64,000 nucleotides of DNA, from NCBI RefSeq assembly GCF_020520425.1, contig NC_079492.1, forward strand, positions 142,232,361-142,296,360, given 5' to 3'. Positions within the stretch are counted from its first letter, which is position 1. Every line of letters starts with the position of its first letter. The position numbers and the translations under genes were made by a program. The DNA is from Spinacia oleracea. Lineage: Eukaryota > Streptophyta > Magnoliopsida > Caryophyllales > Amaranthaceae. This document shows, in pieces, positions 24,753 to 36,726 of this stretch. The notes beneath the pieces are model-generated. The model was not told the origin of the DNA. It made no database searches and was given only the letters and a program-made list of their open reading frames with translations.

Positions 24753-25379
24753 AATTTTTAGCCCAAGTGATGTACAGGTATGTATTAACATATACAGAGT
24801 ACTTCATCTGTACTTGTAAAGCATATTAGTATATTACATGCACCCGGGTATACGTCGTACGGTGCAGCCTCTCACATTTTCTCTCCTTACATATAAGGAG
24901 AAAATGTGGTAAGGACCACCAATGAACATAAAAATACTCTTGGGTGCACGGTTCACCCGGATGCACCTAATAATTTTTACTGTATTTGAGTTGACACATT
25001 CTTTTGGGAGATATTTTTTTAGTTGACACGTTATTTTGAAAATGTTCTGTGAGATACATTTCAATTTTACCTCTATTCTTCCTTCACCCTGTCTCAGTCT
25101 CTTCCTAAGTTAGGGGAACCATTGTCTTTAGACTTTCACTTTCACTCTTTAATTCTTGTGTCAAAATGAAGTATTTCATCTAAATAACAACGGGGGAATT
25201 ATTTTACTAGTCATGTATCCATGCGATGCATGTAGCAAAATTGGCAGGAAAAATATCTTTGAAATGAAGATAAAATGATTTTTTGTATTTTTTAAAAAAA
25301 AAGTTCAAGTACAAAAAAAAGGAAAGACAAATAATTTTTTAAAGGCTGTGAATAATAATGTAGGTAAAAACTAGTAACC

Positions 25380-26015
25380 TATTAAACACTAAAAGATATC
25401 TTGAGCGAATATAGGTACTATAAAGCTAACATGCCTTGGCAACAATATTGACGAAACCTTGATATTTTGCTTCTACGCATGACCTGAAAGAGTATGTTGA
25501 GGTTTGGAGAACCAAGAAATAAGGTTATTATCTTATCTCATAGGAATCAACCATATCCCGAAGTTGAATGACATATGTTTAGATAACTGGACAACTATCT
25601 ATCCCAATTAATATACGTGAGTATACAAAACCAATTATATAGAAGCAATATGAAATAATTAAATGTAACTCGGTCCTAAATCGATGGTACCTTGAAAGTA
25701 TCTCAAAATGCGCTTTAGTGGATCAAATATGGCTACGTGCGATCATGCATAAAAATACACACATATTGTACCACATCGGGTATATCAAGACAAATAAAAG
25801 TGAGGTATTGAAGAGCTCCCGCCAAGCCGAGCAAGATCCGAGAATTTTGTACTCGACTCTAACTGAGTGTCAACAAGACTAGTTGCACATGCAATTGCCC
25901 TTTCCTGAAATTATGGGCGCGCATAAAAAAAAGTGTGTATACTTCTGCTGACAAAGAAGCATAAAGGAGTGAATACCTAAAAAGTAATTAAATTACCTTA
26001 ATCAAACATAGGAAA
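25380..26015 (-). mobile_element. Copia-type retrotransposon remnant
   Basis: On the minus strand several blocks recall the reverse transcriptase to RNase H part of Ty1/Copia elements and resemble the clearer remnant at 27150-27540. It is an old, broken fossil without recognisable LTRs nearby. Confidence 0.45.
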
Positions 26016-27149
26016 CTCGGTTCTCATACTTCTCAACTGAGTAATAAATACGGTCTAGACCCAAGAAAAGTCTTAAAATGATATAATCAACATAAAGTAC
26101 TCCGTAGTTGGAAAGTCATGTGATTGTCTTTTTTTTAAAATGTAAACTATAACGTATTGATCGCTTTTGTTGATGAGAATACCCATCCTTTAAAATAAAA
26201 AGTAGCATACCTTTGATTCCAACCATGAGTTGATTATTTGAGAACGTGTAATTAACGCCTTATGAAGTAGACAAATATAATTGGAAGGACGAAGATCAAA
26301 AAATTACGAAAGTTGATGAAATACACACAATATCTTTTAAATCACTATAATGAAAATATTTGTTACGTTTTAATATCTAGTTGACGGATTGAACACTTTC
26401 AAGTTATTATTAAAAATAAAGTATCATCATTGATGAACCTTCATTTGGACTCAAAAATCTTTTATAATTGTTTTTCTTTTACAATGATGAGTCCGACCTT
26501 ATTTATAAAACCATTTTTAAAACGCAAATATCCATTTTTGAAAAGTATATACTTCGTATGTTCCTATATGGAATAGTCTATACCCTATTGGCAATTTCTT
26601 TTAAACAATTCCTGGATCCTAGTACCTATTACCTAGTACTAGCACCTAAACGGAAGGCATTCCATTACTTGCTCGCTCAGCAACTTTGTCGTATCCTATT
26701 AAGTTAAGCCAACCATTAACAAAAACTTAAGCTTGCATTATTGCATATTACTATGCATTGCCAAATTCCATCTACTTCTTATAATTTATTATAAAATTAA
26801 AATTAGAGTATAATATAATACAAAATATAATGTTTGTGTTCATAATTAATTAAATTTTATAGCTTTAGGGTCACTTAGGAGGAGGAAAAGGGCGTGGGAG
26901 GCATTATGCTAATTGCTAAACCATCAACCAACTTAGTTTTTATTTATTTATATGGCAAATGTCCTTTGCCGGGAAGGAATAGAGAGTGACTTGTCATCTT
27001 AGGATCGAGGCAAATATTTGTATTTTCTCAGTTCTTTTTTAGTTGAAATTTTTATAATGGAAGTGTATATACCAGGTTTAATGTATGACTTCCTCCCGCT
27101 AAGATCGTGGAGGTGTGATAAAGGTAAAAATCTCTTATGATATTTGTCT

Positions 27150-27540
27150 ATATCGCGAAGGAACATGCAACACCCTTACCTGACCCAACCCCACTTTTCG
27201 CGAATAAATTGAATGTCCATCTCCACATATTTGGTGCGCTGATGTTGGACGGGGTTGTTGGATAAATAACTAGCAATGACAATATTATAATAGACAATGG
27301 CGGTCAGATGAAGAGGGCAATGTAACTCTAGGAGAAGTTTACGCATCTAACAAGCTTCTGCAACGATTTTTGCAACACCTCGATATTCTGCCTTCGCACT
27401 TTATCTAGAGAGAATAGGTTGACGCTTGGAAGACCAACAACCAGATTGTCACCTAAGAAACAACAATATCCTGAAGTCGAACGACGAGTGTTAGAACACC
27501 CATTCCAATCGATCTGCATCAGAATATCCTAAGGTAAATA
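27150..27540 (-). mobile_element. Copia RNase H fossil
   Basis: Minus-strand reading gives the Copia RNase H hallmarks DWNGCSNTRRSTSGYCCFLGD and, further on, NNPVQHQRTKYVEMD followed by FIREK (family consensus [20 protein letters not shown]). The fragment is broken and isolated from any LTR, so it is ancient. The piece at 25380-26015 may belong to the same insertion. Confidence 0.8.
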
Positions 27541-27885
27541 TTCTAAGATACTTTTTTTTTTTAAGATTATATCCTAAGAGATTTCTATTTCTATCAAATC
27601 ATAATAAAGTCAATTGCGCAATTTCTTTGTCCAAATTTTAGTAACAATTACATCATATTTCAAGTTCCAAATTAAAAAAAAATAATTGATGTGGTGGCTA
27701 ACAAACAATTAAATCATATTTCAGGTGGCTAATGAACAATTACATCATATCATATTTCAAGTAGCTTCAGATAAATATAAAATAATAGATGTAGTGGCTA
27801 ATAAACAATTACATGAATATTTCAGGTTCCAAATACACGAACAAGTTATTCCTGGAAAAGAATAAAGTATAGTAACATTATGGAT

Positions 27886-30020
27886 TAATTAATCATAATT
27901 ATTCACAAGTGTTAATGTCTGTTGCAGTAGACGTAGATCAATAATGCCTCTCCCATCATCAACCTACAGTACAATCAAAATTACCCAAAATATAATCAGA
28001 TACTTTACAACGGCTCAGAAATTAAATACTTCCTCTATTTCTTAATAGTTGCACAATATTAACGGTTCGCACTATTTATTTACTGACTTTAATCAAATTT
28101 ATTAATATAATAACTATTTAGGTCCGGGGATGTCTCGAGTTATTTTGCAAATAACAACTAATTATTATATTTTTTAATGAAATTGTGTTTGTATTTTATT
28201 CACGAGATAATATTCTATGAAGTATTATATTAATATCAATTTTGTAAAAATAACATGTAAAAGTTATAGCTCAATTGGATAATGCTCTAGCGTTGATTAG
28301 GTTAATCTCAATATTTCCTGCTTAACTTTTCCCTAAAAAAACAGGACTAATCTCAATATATATTTTTAAAATATCTAATTTATTTATTAATACATAATTA
28401 AAGATATTGATAGTCGAAAATCAAAGTTTAGTCAGGAAGAAAGTCATTTGACGTGACTGTAACAAGCTAGCAATTAAGTCAAGTTCACCTGAGCTTGTAT
28501 GGTGTGAACCAAATTACTCTGAATTCTTGAAGAAATGCAGTTGATCACATTAAGTCCTTCATTGCTGAGTAAACAGAGCACCTTCGAAAGGCAAAGGGTC
28601 GTCCTTTCGTTGTTATCGTTGTACAATGGTGCACTTGTACTGATAATAACTTCTATGATTCCTTCTTTGCAAGGTTTTACTGTCACCTGCTGATGATTTT
28701 GCTGCTGATTTTGCTGGTTTGAATTCAAATTATGACTACTACTGCTTGAATGTCCACCTGATGATGACGAAGTTGTTCTGAGTAATCCATCTCTTTTATC
28801 GTTTAATCCTTTTATTCCTAGTTGTAGATTGTTTATATGGTTTGTGGTTTCTTCCAAGAGATCTGATATTGATCGTTTTCCCTGCATCGTAATGTACCAA
28901 CATACATCAGAAAATAAAGCGACTTGATTGTTATTTTTAGAAATTTCTAACCTACTGGCTTGACCATTGGAGTTGGAGTTCAAATGAGAAATTAGTTTGG
29001 GCAAGATTATTTACTTGAAAAATATCGGTCAATGAAAGTATTTTAATTAAATTAGATTTAGAATATTGATTAATAAGAATGAGTAAATTAAATATCAAGA
29101 TAATAGCTAAATATTGGGATACCAACTAACGGAAATGAGAGTATTTATTAGCTCAGAGTCATTGTAATTCACCCCATTTGAAAGGATGTGTCAGATAGTC
29201 CGCCTGAGTTTTCTTTCCTTATACAAAAAAGAAGAGAAAGGAGAGTATTTTATTATGCAGCATGACAAACTAATTTACGAACACCCCTTGTTATGATAGA
29301 AAGGTCATGTTTATGATGTTGCAATTAAGTGTTTTCTTTTGAAAACAACCATTGTAACAGAGCAACCACATACAAGGAAGAGTAGGAGAGCTTGATAGAA
29401 AGAATGCAATGAATAGAGAAGGAAAGTAGAGAATTTGATTTAATTACAAGCTCAACAGAGGTTCCACACTAAAACTAATTGACAATAGTGAGAGAAACTC
29501 CTCGAACTTATAAGTTGATATATATTTTCTCTTTTTTTTAAAGGCAACTTATATGTGTATTACTTCAACAGGTAAACGGGAGCAGAGTAGTTGAGTTAAT
29601 TAAATTACTAACCTTGATAGATTCAACAGGCAGTAATGACCGAAGTTCTTGGTAGAGAGATGACATTTCTTGCCTCCGCTTTCGCTCGATTTCCATAGCC
29701 TTCACATTCTTCTTTACGTCCTTACCCTTACCCTTATTCTTATTCTTATTCGGGGCCGGGGCTGGGGCCGGGGCCGGGGCCGGAGCCGAGTTGAACTCAA
29801 CAACATTATGTTGAGATTGTTGTGCTTCCTGAGGAGAAGTATGAAATGAGTTGTTAATCATTAAGGTATTATGATCTTGAGCTTGGTTTATTTCATTTGA
29901 AGCATCATGATTTTGAGGGATTTGTGGAAAAATACTACTAATAAGCTGCATTAGTTCATCATCAAGTATGATTGGATTGAAATCGAAGGGATCGCTCGAA
30001 GTTGGAGGATTGTGATCCAT
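27886..30020 (-). CDS. bHLH transcription factor, bHLH36/118/126-like
   Basis: Three exons: 29613-30020, 28489-28881 and 27886-27963, all phase 0, giving 292 residues. The bHLH domain spans the first intron, which lies at the site usual for this subfamily (SLLPVESIK / GKRSISDLLEETTNHINNLQ). The C-terminal part has the ACT-like region (VKPCKEGIIEVIIS, LCLSKVLCLLSNEGLNVINC, LVHTIQAQ) and a tail exon with LQQTLTLVN. The basic region reads KAMEIERKRR: Glu112 and Arg116 of the E-box contact triad are present but the usual histidine is Ala108. An Ala-Pro repeat precedes Asn-Lys and Gly-Lys repeats at about residues 79-102, encoded by hexanucleotide repeats. Stop choice: reading past the exon 2 donor would end after VNLT. 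It is a paralogue of the gene at 42096-44101, in the opposite orientation. Confidence 0.88.
29721..29790. repeat. Coding hexanucleotide repeats (GGGGCC and CTTATT/CTTACC)
   Basis: The plus strand shows a run of near-perfect GGGGCC units (29751-29786) next to CTTACC and CTTATT units. On the coding minus strand they give (Ala-Pro)n, then Asn-Lys and Gly-Lys repeats. The G-rich strand could form quadruplexes. Length polymorphism is likely. Confidence 0.9.
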
Positions 30021-30134
30021 GGATTAGTACGAGGTTAAGGGTATGTTTAAGGGTTTAAGGAAGTTTTTTTTATTTGGGATTTTGTGTTTAAGGTTTCTTG
30101 AGTATATTGCTAAATCTAGTGTGTTACTAGTTTA

Positions 30135-30143
30135 GTATATATA
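30135..30143 (-). promoter_or_regulatory. Possible TATA box of the minus-strand bHLH gene
   Basis: Minus-strand TATATATAC lies about 115 bp upstream of the initiator at 30020, a normal distance given a leader of about 80 bases. No other element could be assigned. Confidence 0.4.
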
Positions 30144-30502
30144 ATGTACATGTTTAGAATTCAAATAATTGAGGATGGCAATGAATGATGCATGTACAGT
30201 ATCGATCTCATTATAATAATCCTATTATTGGACTTTGGAATATGTTTTGGATGCAAGATTGACAAATTAATCATTTTTTATTGAATTAAGTAAAAAGTTT
30301 GGACTGATTAGGTAATTAACAAAGGTGATAAATCCCCCAAGCCACACTAGCTAATCACTAATAATACACGAATCAACACGATACACCATCATACACTTAT
30401 ATATGTGTGTAAAACTAATGGTTCAAACTAGTATATAAGTTTCACAGGCTTATACGGAGCTAGTACACAACTACACCAGTTGAATGTTTGGTTTTTCAAA
30501 AG

Positions 30503-31174
30503 GTCTTGTGCGCACAAGGTGTACAATAAATTTATTGTACACTAAAATAATTTTTACTCATTCTTTTGTAACTTTAACCTAATCTTGATTAACTTTTACG
30601 AAAATGATAAAGGTCGCAACATGCGACCTTTAAGCCGTGTCACAATGATGACATGGCATGCTTATGTGTCATGATTTAAATTGGAAATTAAAATATTTAA
30701 CTTATATAATCTATTATATACCTTTCAAAAAAAGGTAGGAAAATCTTAATATTCTAATTTGTTTCCTTCTTCACATTGATTACCTTATTTATATATTTTT
30801 ATAGTAAAAATATTAAATTGATAGTAAAAATATTCTATGACGCATAGCCTACGTGGCGCCTATGTGTACCAATTAAACTGCGCCACGTAAGATTGCAACA
30901 ACTAAATGTTGTCGCAACTTGCGACCTTTATCATCACCCTAACTTTTATATTAATAAAAAACATTAATAGATAAACATTTTAAAGGGTTAAATGAATAAT
31001 TTTATACATTATTAGTGATTTTGAAGAAATAAGTTTTACTAAAATGAAAATAAAATTCACTAAAAAAATATAGATAACTTTTACGTATATAAGCTTAACT
31101 TTTAAGTATTTTGAGTTAACTTTTAATTCGGTGTACAATATTCATTGTACAACCCTTGTAAATAAGAATTTGTG
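30503..31174 (-). mobile_element. Family A repeat carrying a nested MULE-type MITE
   Basis: Ends cttgtgcgcacaaggtgtac and aaataagaatttgtg match the other family A copies in reverse. The unit is interrupted by a 341-bp element (30599-30939) with its own target duplication; removing that insertion leaves a repeat of normal length. Confidence 0.75.
30599..30939. mobile_element. MULE-type MITE, family B
   Basis: 341 bp, flanked by a 9-bp duplication taactttta (30590-30598, 30940-30948). Ends cgaaaatgataaaggtcgca and (right, reverse complement) gggtgatgataaaggtcgca. The second copy at 44233-44573 has the same length and its own 9-bp duplication. Noncoding. Confidence 0.88.
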
Positions 31175-32273
31175 TTAGCTTTTTTCAATATCAAGATGCT
31201 TCAAATGAAACAAATACCCTTAGTTGGTCCTAAAATGATAAAATATCAAAGGAGCCGACCAACCTCTTGTAAAATTGGTAAGAAGACTGGAGAGAAAGTT
31301 CGATCTAATAGCAACGTGCGATGGGTGTGTGGTGCGTCCGCAGGGAGGGCGTCAAAATCGCAGCCAGGCATGTATTATGAAACACATGTCATGGGCTTGT
31401 TTGTAATTTCCCAGCCATTTTGAAATTGTTGAATAGTCAACCCCGTTTGCCAATTTGGATCCCATATGGAAAAATTGAGTACCAATTTTGTAATATGAAT
31501 ACCATTTAAAAATATTTAGCACCATTTTTGTGGTATTAATACCACTTTATAAAATTTAGTACAAAACGAGTACCATTTAAGGAAAATGAATTTCATTTAA
31601 AAAAAGTTTAGTACCATTTTTGTAATACCAATACCATTTTTGTAATACCAATACCAACTCAGCAATGCCAAATCACCACCCCGTTTTACAAATTTACAAT
31701 TCCGTTATACATTTCCCCCCAAAAATATTTAACATTTACATTTACCTTTTTATTTGGGGTTGGCATGTTTTTGCAAATACATTGAGGTGTGGGTGGGGGT
31801 TGGCCACACACAATTGAGTTTAGTCAATGGGTTGATTTGGTGTACAACTACATTGATATTTTGACGTTTTTATTTATGTTGATGAATATATGTCATTCTT
31901 GGCGATTCTGTTCTCGTTTATGAAGCAATGTTAATTGCATTTCTTTTTGGATGATGCTTCTCCCTTTAGGTACTTGTCTTCCCACACTTAAAGATAGACA
32001 CGAAAAAATAAACATCCTCACAATATATCACCATTGTTTTAGACATTAAGAGTGTTCTAAATTAATTCTTCGATACACACCGAGAAGTTGGAATCTTCTA
32101 TTACATAACAGCAGGTGGATTACTACGAGTTTACACGTTATAACAGATAATAGGGCAAATTCGACTTTAAGGCAACGAACCTTTATCACACCCGGACATT
32201 TTTCGGACAATCTTGTTCAAGCCCTTATTGATAATAACTTAATAAGTCATACTGCGTACGGAGTATTACGTTA
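31175..32273. other. Spacer with degenerate ATACCATTT-rich stretch
   Basis: No coding exon recognised. Between about 31440 and 31680 the words accattttt, ataccattt and gtaatacc recur irregularly, giving a low-complexity zone. The rest is featureless AT-rich sequence. Confidence 0.5.
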
Positions 32274-32536
32274 TACTTCCTCCGTCTTTTAATACTCGCA
32301 ACATTTGGACTTTTGCCACTATTCATTTAATCTACTTTGACTGTTCGTAGTTTTTTTTATATAAGATAAAACATAGTCATGTGGGATCTTGTTAGATTCG
32401 TCTCAATGTGTATTTTCAAAATATCAACTTTTTATAATTTTTGCATAAAGAGAATTTAAAATATAAATGATCAAAGTTGTGCATCGGCATGCGTGAAACT
32501 AACAAACGTTGCGAATATTAAAAGACGGAAGAAGTA
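32274..32536. mobile_element. Stowaway-like MITE
   Basis: 263 bp between tacttcctccgtcttttaat and attaaaagacggaagaagta, an almost perfect terminal inverted repeat with TA at the borders. Confidence 0.85.
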
Positions 32537-32706
32537 TTATTCTAACAAGTAGCAACGCCTACAAGTAAATAATCATCAAGCAATTAGTAAAAAATTAATT
32601 ATTACTAAACAAGGCACAAGTAAAAGATGAACCTATTAGTTAATTGTTCTTTATAGGTTGATAACCAACTTTAGAATAGTAATCTTTCACTCAAAAAGTT
32701 ACGAAG

Positions 32707-33062
32707 TACTCCCTCCATTTCTAAATAAGTGTTCACTTTGGACATTTATGCGGGATTTAATAAAACTGAATTGTGTGTAAGAGGTAATGATTGAGAATGT
32801 TATTTTTTGGGAATGGAAAAATTAGATAATTGTTTATTGATAAAGTATAAATAAAAGTGGATGTGGTGATTGAAAAGTGGGAAAAGTGTAGAATGTGTAA
32901 GAAAAAGTAATAATGATTTATAGAAAAATGGAAAAAGTGTGTGGAAAAGTGGGAAAAGTGTATAGAAAGTGGGAAAGTTGTATATCCAAAAATGGAAACT
33001 AGACACTTATAAGGGAACGCTATTTATAGGAACTGGACACTTATTTAGGAACGGAGGGAGTA
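32707..33062. mobile_element. Stowaway-like MITE
   Basis: Ends tactccctccatttctaaat and atttaggaacggagggagta pair, and the adjoining aagtgt / acactt blocks extend the inverted repeat. The interior is rich in gaaaaagtg repeats on the plus strand. Noncoding. Confidence 0.85.
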
Positions 33063-33105
33063 TAATGTAAAAAAGTCGGCACCAATGCTAGTGCTATTTA
33101 ATATA

Positions 33106-34109
33106 GGAAAATTTGTAATTATTAATCCAACATTTGCCCGATTTTCTTTAATTAAGCCTATTTATGCGATATTTCTAAATAATCCAACCTTTATGACCCA
33201 ACTACTATGATTAAGCCTAACAAGTTACTAACCTGCTATAGGCGGTATTCACCCTTTCGTGGCATATAACAATTATAATTATAATTTTTATTTTTTTCCC
33301 TTATTTTCTTTAATTGCTATTTTAATTTTCGTTCCTCTCTCCTCGCGATTTTCTGCTTCATCTCTGTACTTCTCTCCATTATTTCTCTTCTACCTCTTCT
33401 CCACCATTGTCGATCCCTCTACGGTCATACCTCTCCATTCGAAGTTCACCAAAAATAATCAGCAATTGCTATGGCTGGGGTAAAGCAATTGCCTGTTGGA
33501 TCTGGATCTTCTTCAAATTCAAGGTTTTTTTTTCTTTCTAAATTTTCAACGTACAAGACCACAATAACCAACATCCCACAACATAAAAAAAAACTATATT
33601 ATTGCAACAACTCGGGTTTTTACGAACTGACCATCAAGGAAGCCCAAAATTCAAAATTTACCAAAAAACGAACAAAAAGGCTAAGGTTTGTAAGTTCACC
33701 TTCAATTGTACGATTTTGGAGACGAAATTTGAATGCGCGTGGATGAAGTCACCTATTTTCACAAGAAAATCGCTGATGATGTCATGAACCAGTACAATTG
33801 TGGTTGAAGCAGCAGTAGTGGAGGAGAGAGGAATTGAAACACGGTACAGAGAAGAGAAGGGTTAAGGGTTTTTTGAAAAAAAATGAAATCCTTGTTTAGG
33901 TGGCAAGTGATGATGACGTGTCCAATATTTTAGGAGGGAAACTAACTTTAGGTTGTCAACGTTTTTAACGTTGACTTTGTAGCAGGTAACCGGTCATCTA
34001 GGCTTAATAATAGTAGTTGGGTCATAAAGGTTGGATTATTTAGAAATATCGCATAGGGCTTAATTAAAGAAAATCGGGTAAAGATTGAATTAATAATTAC
34101 AAATTTTCC
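33106..34109. mobile_element. Mutator-like element with ~135-bp TIRs, possible Pack-MULE
   Basis: About 135-bp terminal inverted repeats begin GGAAAATTTGTAATTATTAA on both sides, and the flanking 9 bases nearly match (tttaatata / tataatata). The internal 0.7 kb is unlike the ends: a CT-rich leader-like stretch, a short open frame from 33471 starting MAGVKQLPVGSGSS, and a short run VDEVTYFHKKIADDVMNQY near 33741. These look like pieces of a host gene, but I do not recognise it. No transposase. Confidence 0.75.
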
Positions 34110-34181
34110 TATAATATAATACAACGTAGTGACTTACATCGTACAAATTAGTCCTGCCATTTGTTTTTTTTGTTGGACTAC

Positions 34182-34334
34182 CCCGTTCACCCTTAGGACT
34201 AATCAGAATACAAGTTTTAGGTAGATAGGTTTCAGATTAGTCTCTTCCCAATTATTGTTACGTTGCGGGAGATCGAACACGAGGTACTCCCTAGCAAGTT
34301 CAGCCCTAATCACCATTAAACCAAACAGACAATA
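34182..34334 (-). mobile_element. Au-like SINE, minus strand
   Basis: Read on the minus strand it starts near gtttggtttaatggtgatta, has a B-box-like gtgttcgatctcc, and ends cctaagggtgaacgggg. It matches the copy at 36341-36497 along its length. tRNA-derived and noncoding. Confidence 0.65.
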
Positions 34335-34498
34335 AATAGTTATGCCATTTATTCACTTGATATATTTCTTCTCTATACGTCTTAATCCATTCCTGAACCC
34401 TTTTTTTCTTCCCTTTTAAACTTTTTTTACAGCAACTATCTGATCCGACCTTTTAATTTTTCATGAGTCCTTACCCCACCATAAGAGTCTAATTAATC

Positions 34499-34751
34499 TA
34501 CTCCCCCGTCCCTTAATATTCGACCTAATGACTTTTTGCACTATTCACATAATTTATTTTGACCCTATTTTATTTCTAGTATATGAAAATAAATATTAGT
34601 ATATAATATATTGTTGGCTTCATCTTAATATATATTATTAATATTTTTATAAGTTTTTATAATATGTAGTTAAAGAAATTAGTGGTCAAAGTTGTGCATT
34701 GACAATCGTGTCTGGTCAAAACAGGTCGAGTATTAAAGGATAGAGGGAGTA
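34499..34751. mobile_element. Stowaway-like MITE
   Basis: 253 bp between tactcccccgtcccttaata and tattaaaggatagagggagta; the adjoining ttcgac / gtcgag also pairs. TA borders. Noncoding. Confidence 0.82.
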
Positions 34752-35450
34752 TAACTCTGTACTAAAACGCATGGCTTCAATAATTCCTTTTGAGCATTCA
34801 GTTTATTTTTGAGTGGATCTTAATTAAAAATTATTAATTGAAAATGTTGATTTTCAATTAAAACAATTAAAAAAAGAGTTGTATTCAGATGCAAAAAAAA
34901 CTTTAGAGAAATATGATCACTTCATAATTTATGCCACAATAAATATTTTAGAAACATTACTATTTCCAAGAAAATTTTATTAGAGGTTGTACAACTCGGT
35001 TAAACAAAAAAAACCATGTGAAGTCAAAGAGGGGAAAAAAATTTGTGTTTTAGTATAATACTCCGTAATATTATTCCATGGTTAGTAGAAATAACATATG
35101 GCATTCCTTGATGTAAAATTTTCCGTCCAAAACCCTTTCCTAAAAAACCTATCTACTTTTTTTTCCTGTCCTACTAGATACCCGTGCTAATGCACTAGCT
35201 TTACGGGGGAGAAACATTTCCGTTAAATACTTCATTAAAAGTGGCCAAATAATATTTTATGATATATGTGCGTGCACGAGACTTAAATTAATTTATTTAA
35301 CTGTCTAAAAACTTTATGCTTAAGGCTAATAACTCGAAATAGGGATCTACAATTACAATAGTAAGAAAAGAAAATGCAAATTACAAACAGGAGATCAGAA
35401 GATTCGAGCTTGTAACATATTGTACACAAGCAATTAATGTTTATCACTAG

Positions 35451-35790
35451 GGCTCCGTTTGGTAGGGCGTAAAACGTTTTCATTGTAAAATGATTTTCCA
35501 TGGAAAACATTTTTCAAGGGAAAACACAATTCCAAACTAGTTTTCCTTTATTTAGTAACTTAAAGGAAAATGGGAGAAGATGGTGAAGATTGAGGGAAAG
35601 AAAGGAGATGAGCTAAGGAGGAAAAAAGAAAAAGTGGTTTCCCTTCCTTTCAAATGGAAAAGAGTTTTACACCTTTGAGGGAGTCATGTAAAATTGTTTT
35701 ACATCCCTCACCCAACCAAACAACGTAAAATGATTAAAAATGGGAAAATCGTTTTTCATGAAAACGTTTTACGCCCTACTAAACGGAGCC
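35451..35790. mobile_element. MITE with GGCTCCGTTTGG ends
   Basis: 340 bp with long terminal inverted repeats (ggctccgtttggtagggcgt and its partner acgccctactaaacggagcc; aaaacgtttt continues the pairing). A tag triplet occurs on both sides. Probably Harbinger- or hAT-related. Nearly the whole element can fold on itself. Confidence 0.82.
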
Positions 35791-36340
35791 TAGATCTGAA
35801 TACCATTGATAGATACTTATTGAGATATAAATTTATTGTTATTATTATTAAAATTGTCCTCGTGATACTTTGTATTTAATTGGTTTCTCAGTTTAAGAGT
35901 TAAATGTTATAAGAATGGGAAGGTTTAAAACGTGGTCGTGCTCGAATACAATAATAATAGTAGATCCTTTCACATTCACTTAATGACATGTTTAAATTGA
36001 TACAAATAATAATGTACGGACTCTTTTTCGAAACGTGAATGTCTCTTTCAAAGTTCAGACCGTGAATGATTATTAATTATTTACTGTAGTAAATAGTTGT
36101 ATGAAAATTAGGGGTCGCCATCTTTGTTGAAAAATAATTGTCATATTCCGTACTGTTCTAATAGAACTAACGCATCTATGGAGGATTGTTGAGAAAGTTT
36201 CTACAATGACATAAAGATAAACAATCCTCACTGCTAATTTACACCAATGACTTCTTAGGTTAGTGGCAAAAATTAAGTGTCGGCATAATATAGGTTACAA
36301 TTTTAAATTCTTTCACCCTTATTTGTATTGTAATTTGTTT

Positions 36341-36497
36341 TGGTGTTAACACCCGGTTCACCCTTAGGGCTAATCCGAATTCGAAGCGAGTTCTGGGTGG
36401 ATAGGTTACAGTCCCCTCCCAATTGTTGTTGCGGGGGATCGAACACGGGTTCTCCCTACCAAGTTCAGCCTCAATCACCACTGAACCAACAGACGGA
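36341..36497 (-). mobile_element. Au-like SINE inserted at a hAT remnant
   Basis: Minus-strand reading: ggttcagtggtgattgaggc, tgaacttggtaggg, then the B-box gtgttcgatccccc, and an end ccctaagggtgaaccgggtg ttaacacc. It abuts the hAT fragment that follows, which suggests insertion into that element. Confidence 0.7.
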
Positions 36498-36726
36498 CCT
36501 ACAGCATCGGGCCACAAAATTTTGAGGCCCCAAAAAGAAATTATGTTGGTTAACCCCCAAAAACAAATGTTATATACTTCGTATATAACAAGTGCTTTAT
36601 TATGCATTATGTAATCTTTGTCCAAGTTGGTAAAGAATCACAAGTGTGATATCCAAGACCGGGGTTCGATTCTTCGCCAATATCTGTATTTAGCACATGA
36701 CCTCCAAATTGCCGGAGACGACCCTG
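36490..36726 (-). mobile_element. hAT-like element, reverse partial copy
   Basis: Reverse complement begins cagggtcgtctccggcaatt and matches the 6288-7076 element through acagatattgg, then jumps straight to the gaatcgaacccc tRNA-like module, so the 159-bp triplication is absent. The other terminus seems cut by the neighbouring SINE. Confidence 0.75.

Noticed and set aside
28020-28260. Another Stowaway-like MITE starting atacttcctctatttctta
   Set aside because: Left end only; no matching inverted right end could be found nearby.
36260-36625. 121-codon minus-strand open frame
   Set aside because: It runs across the junction of a SINE and a hAT remnant, so it is an accident of two mobile sequences.
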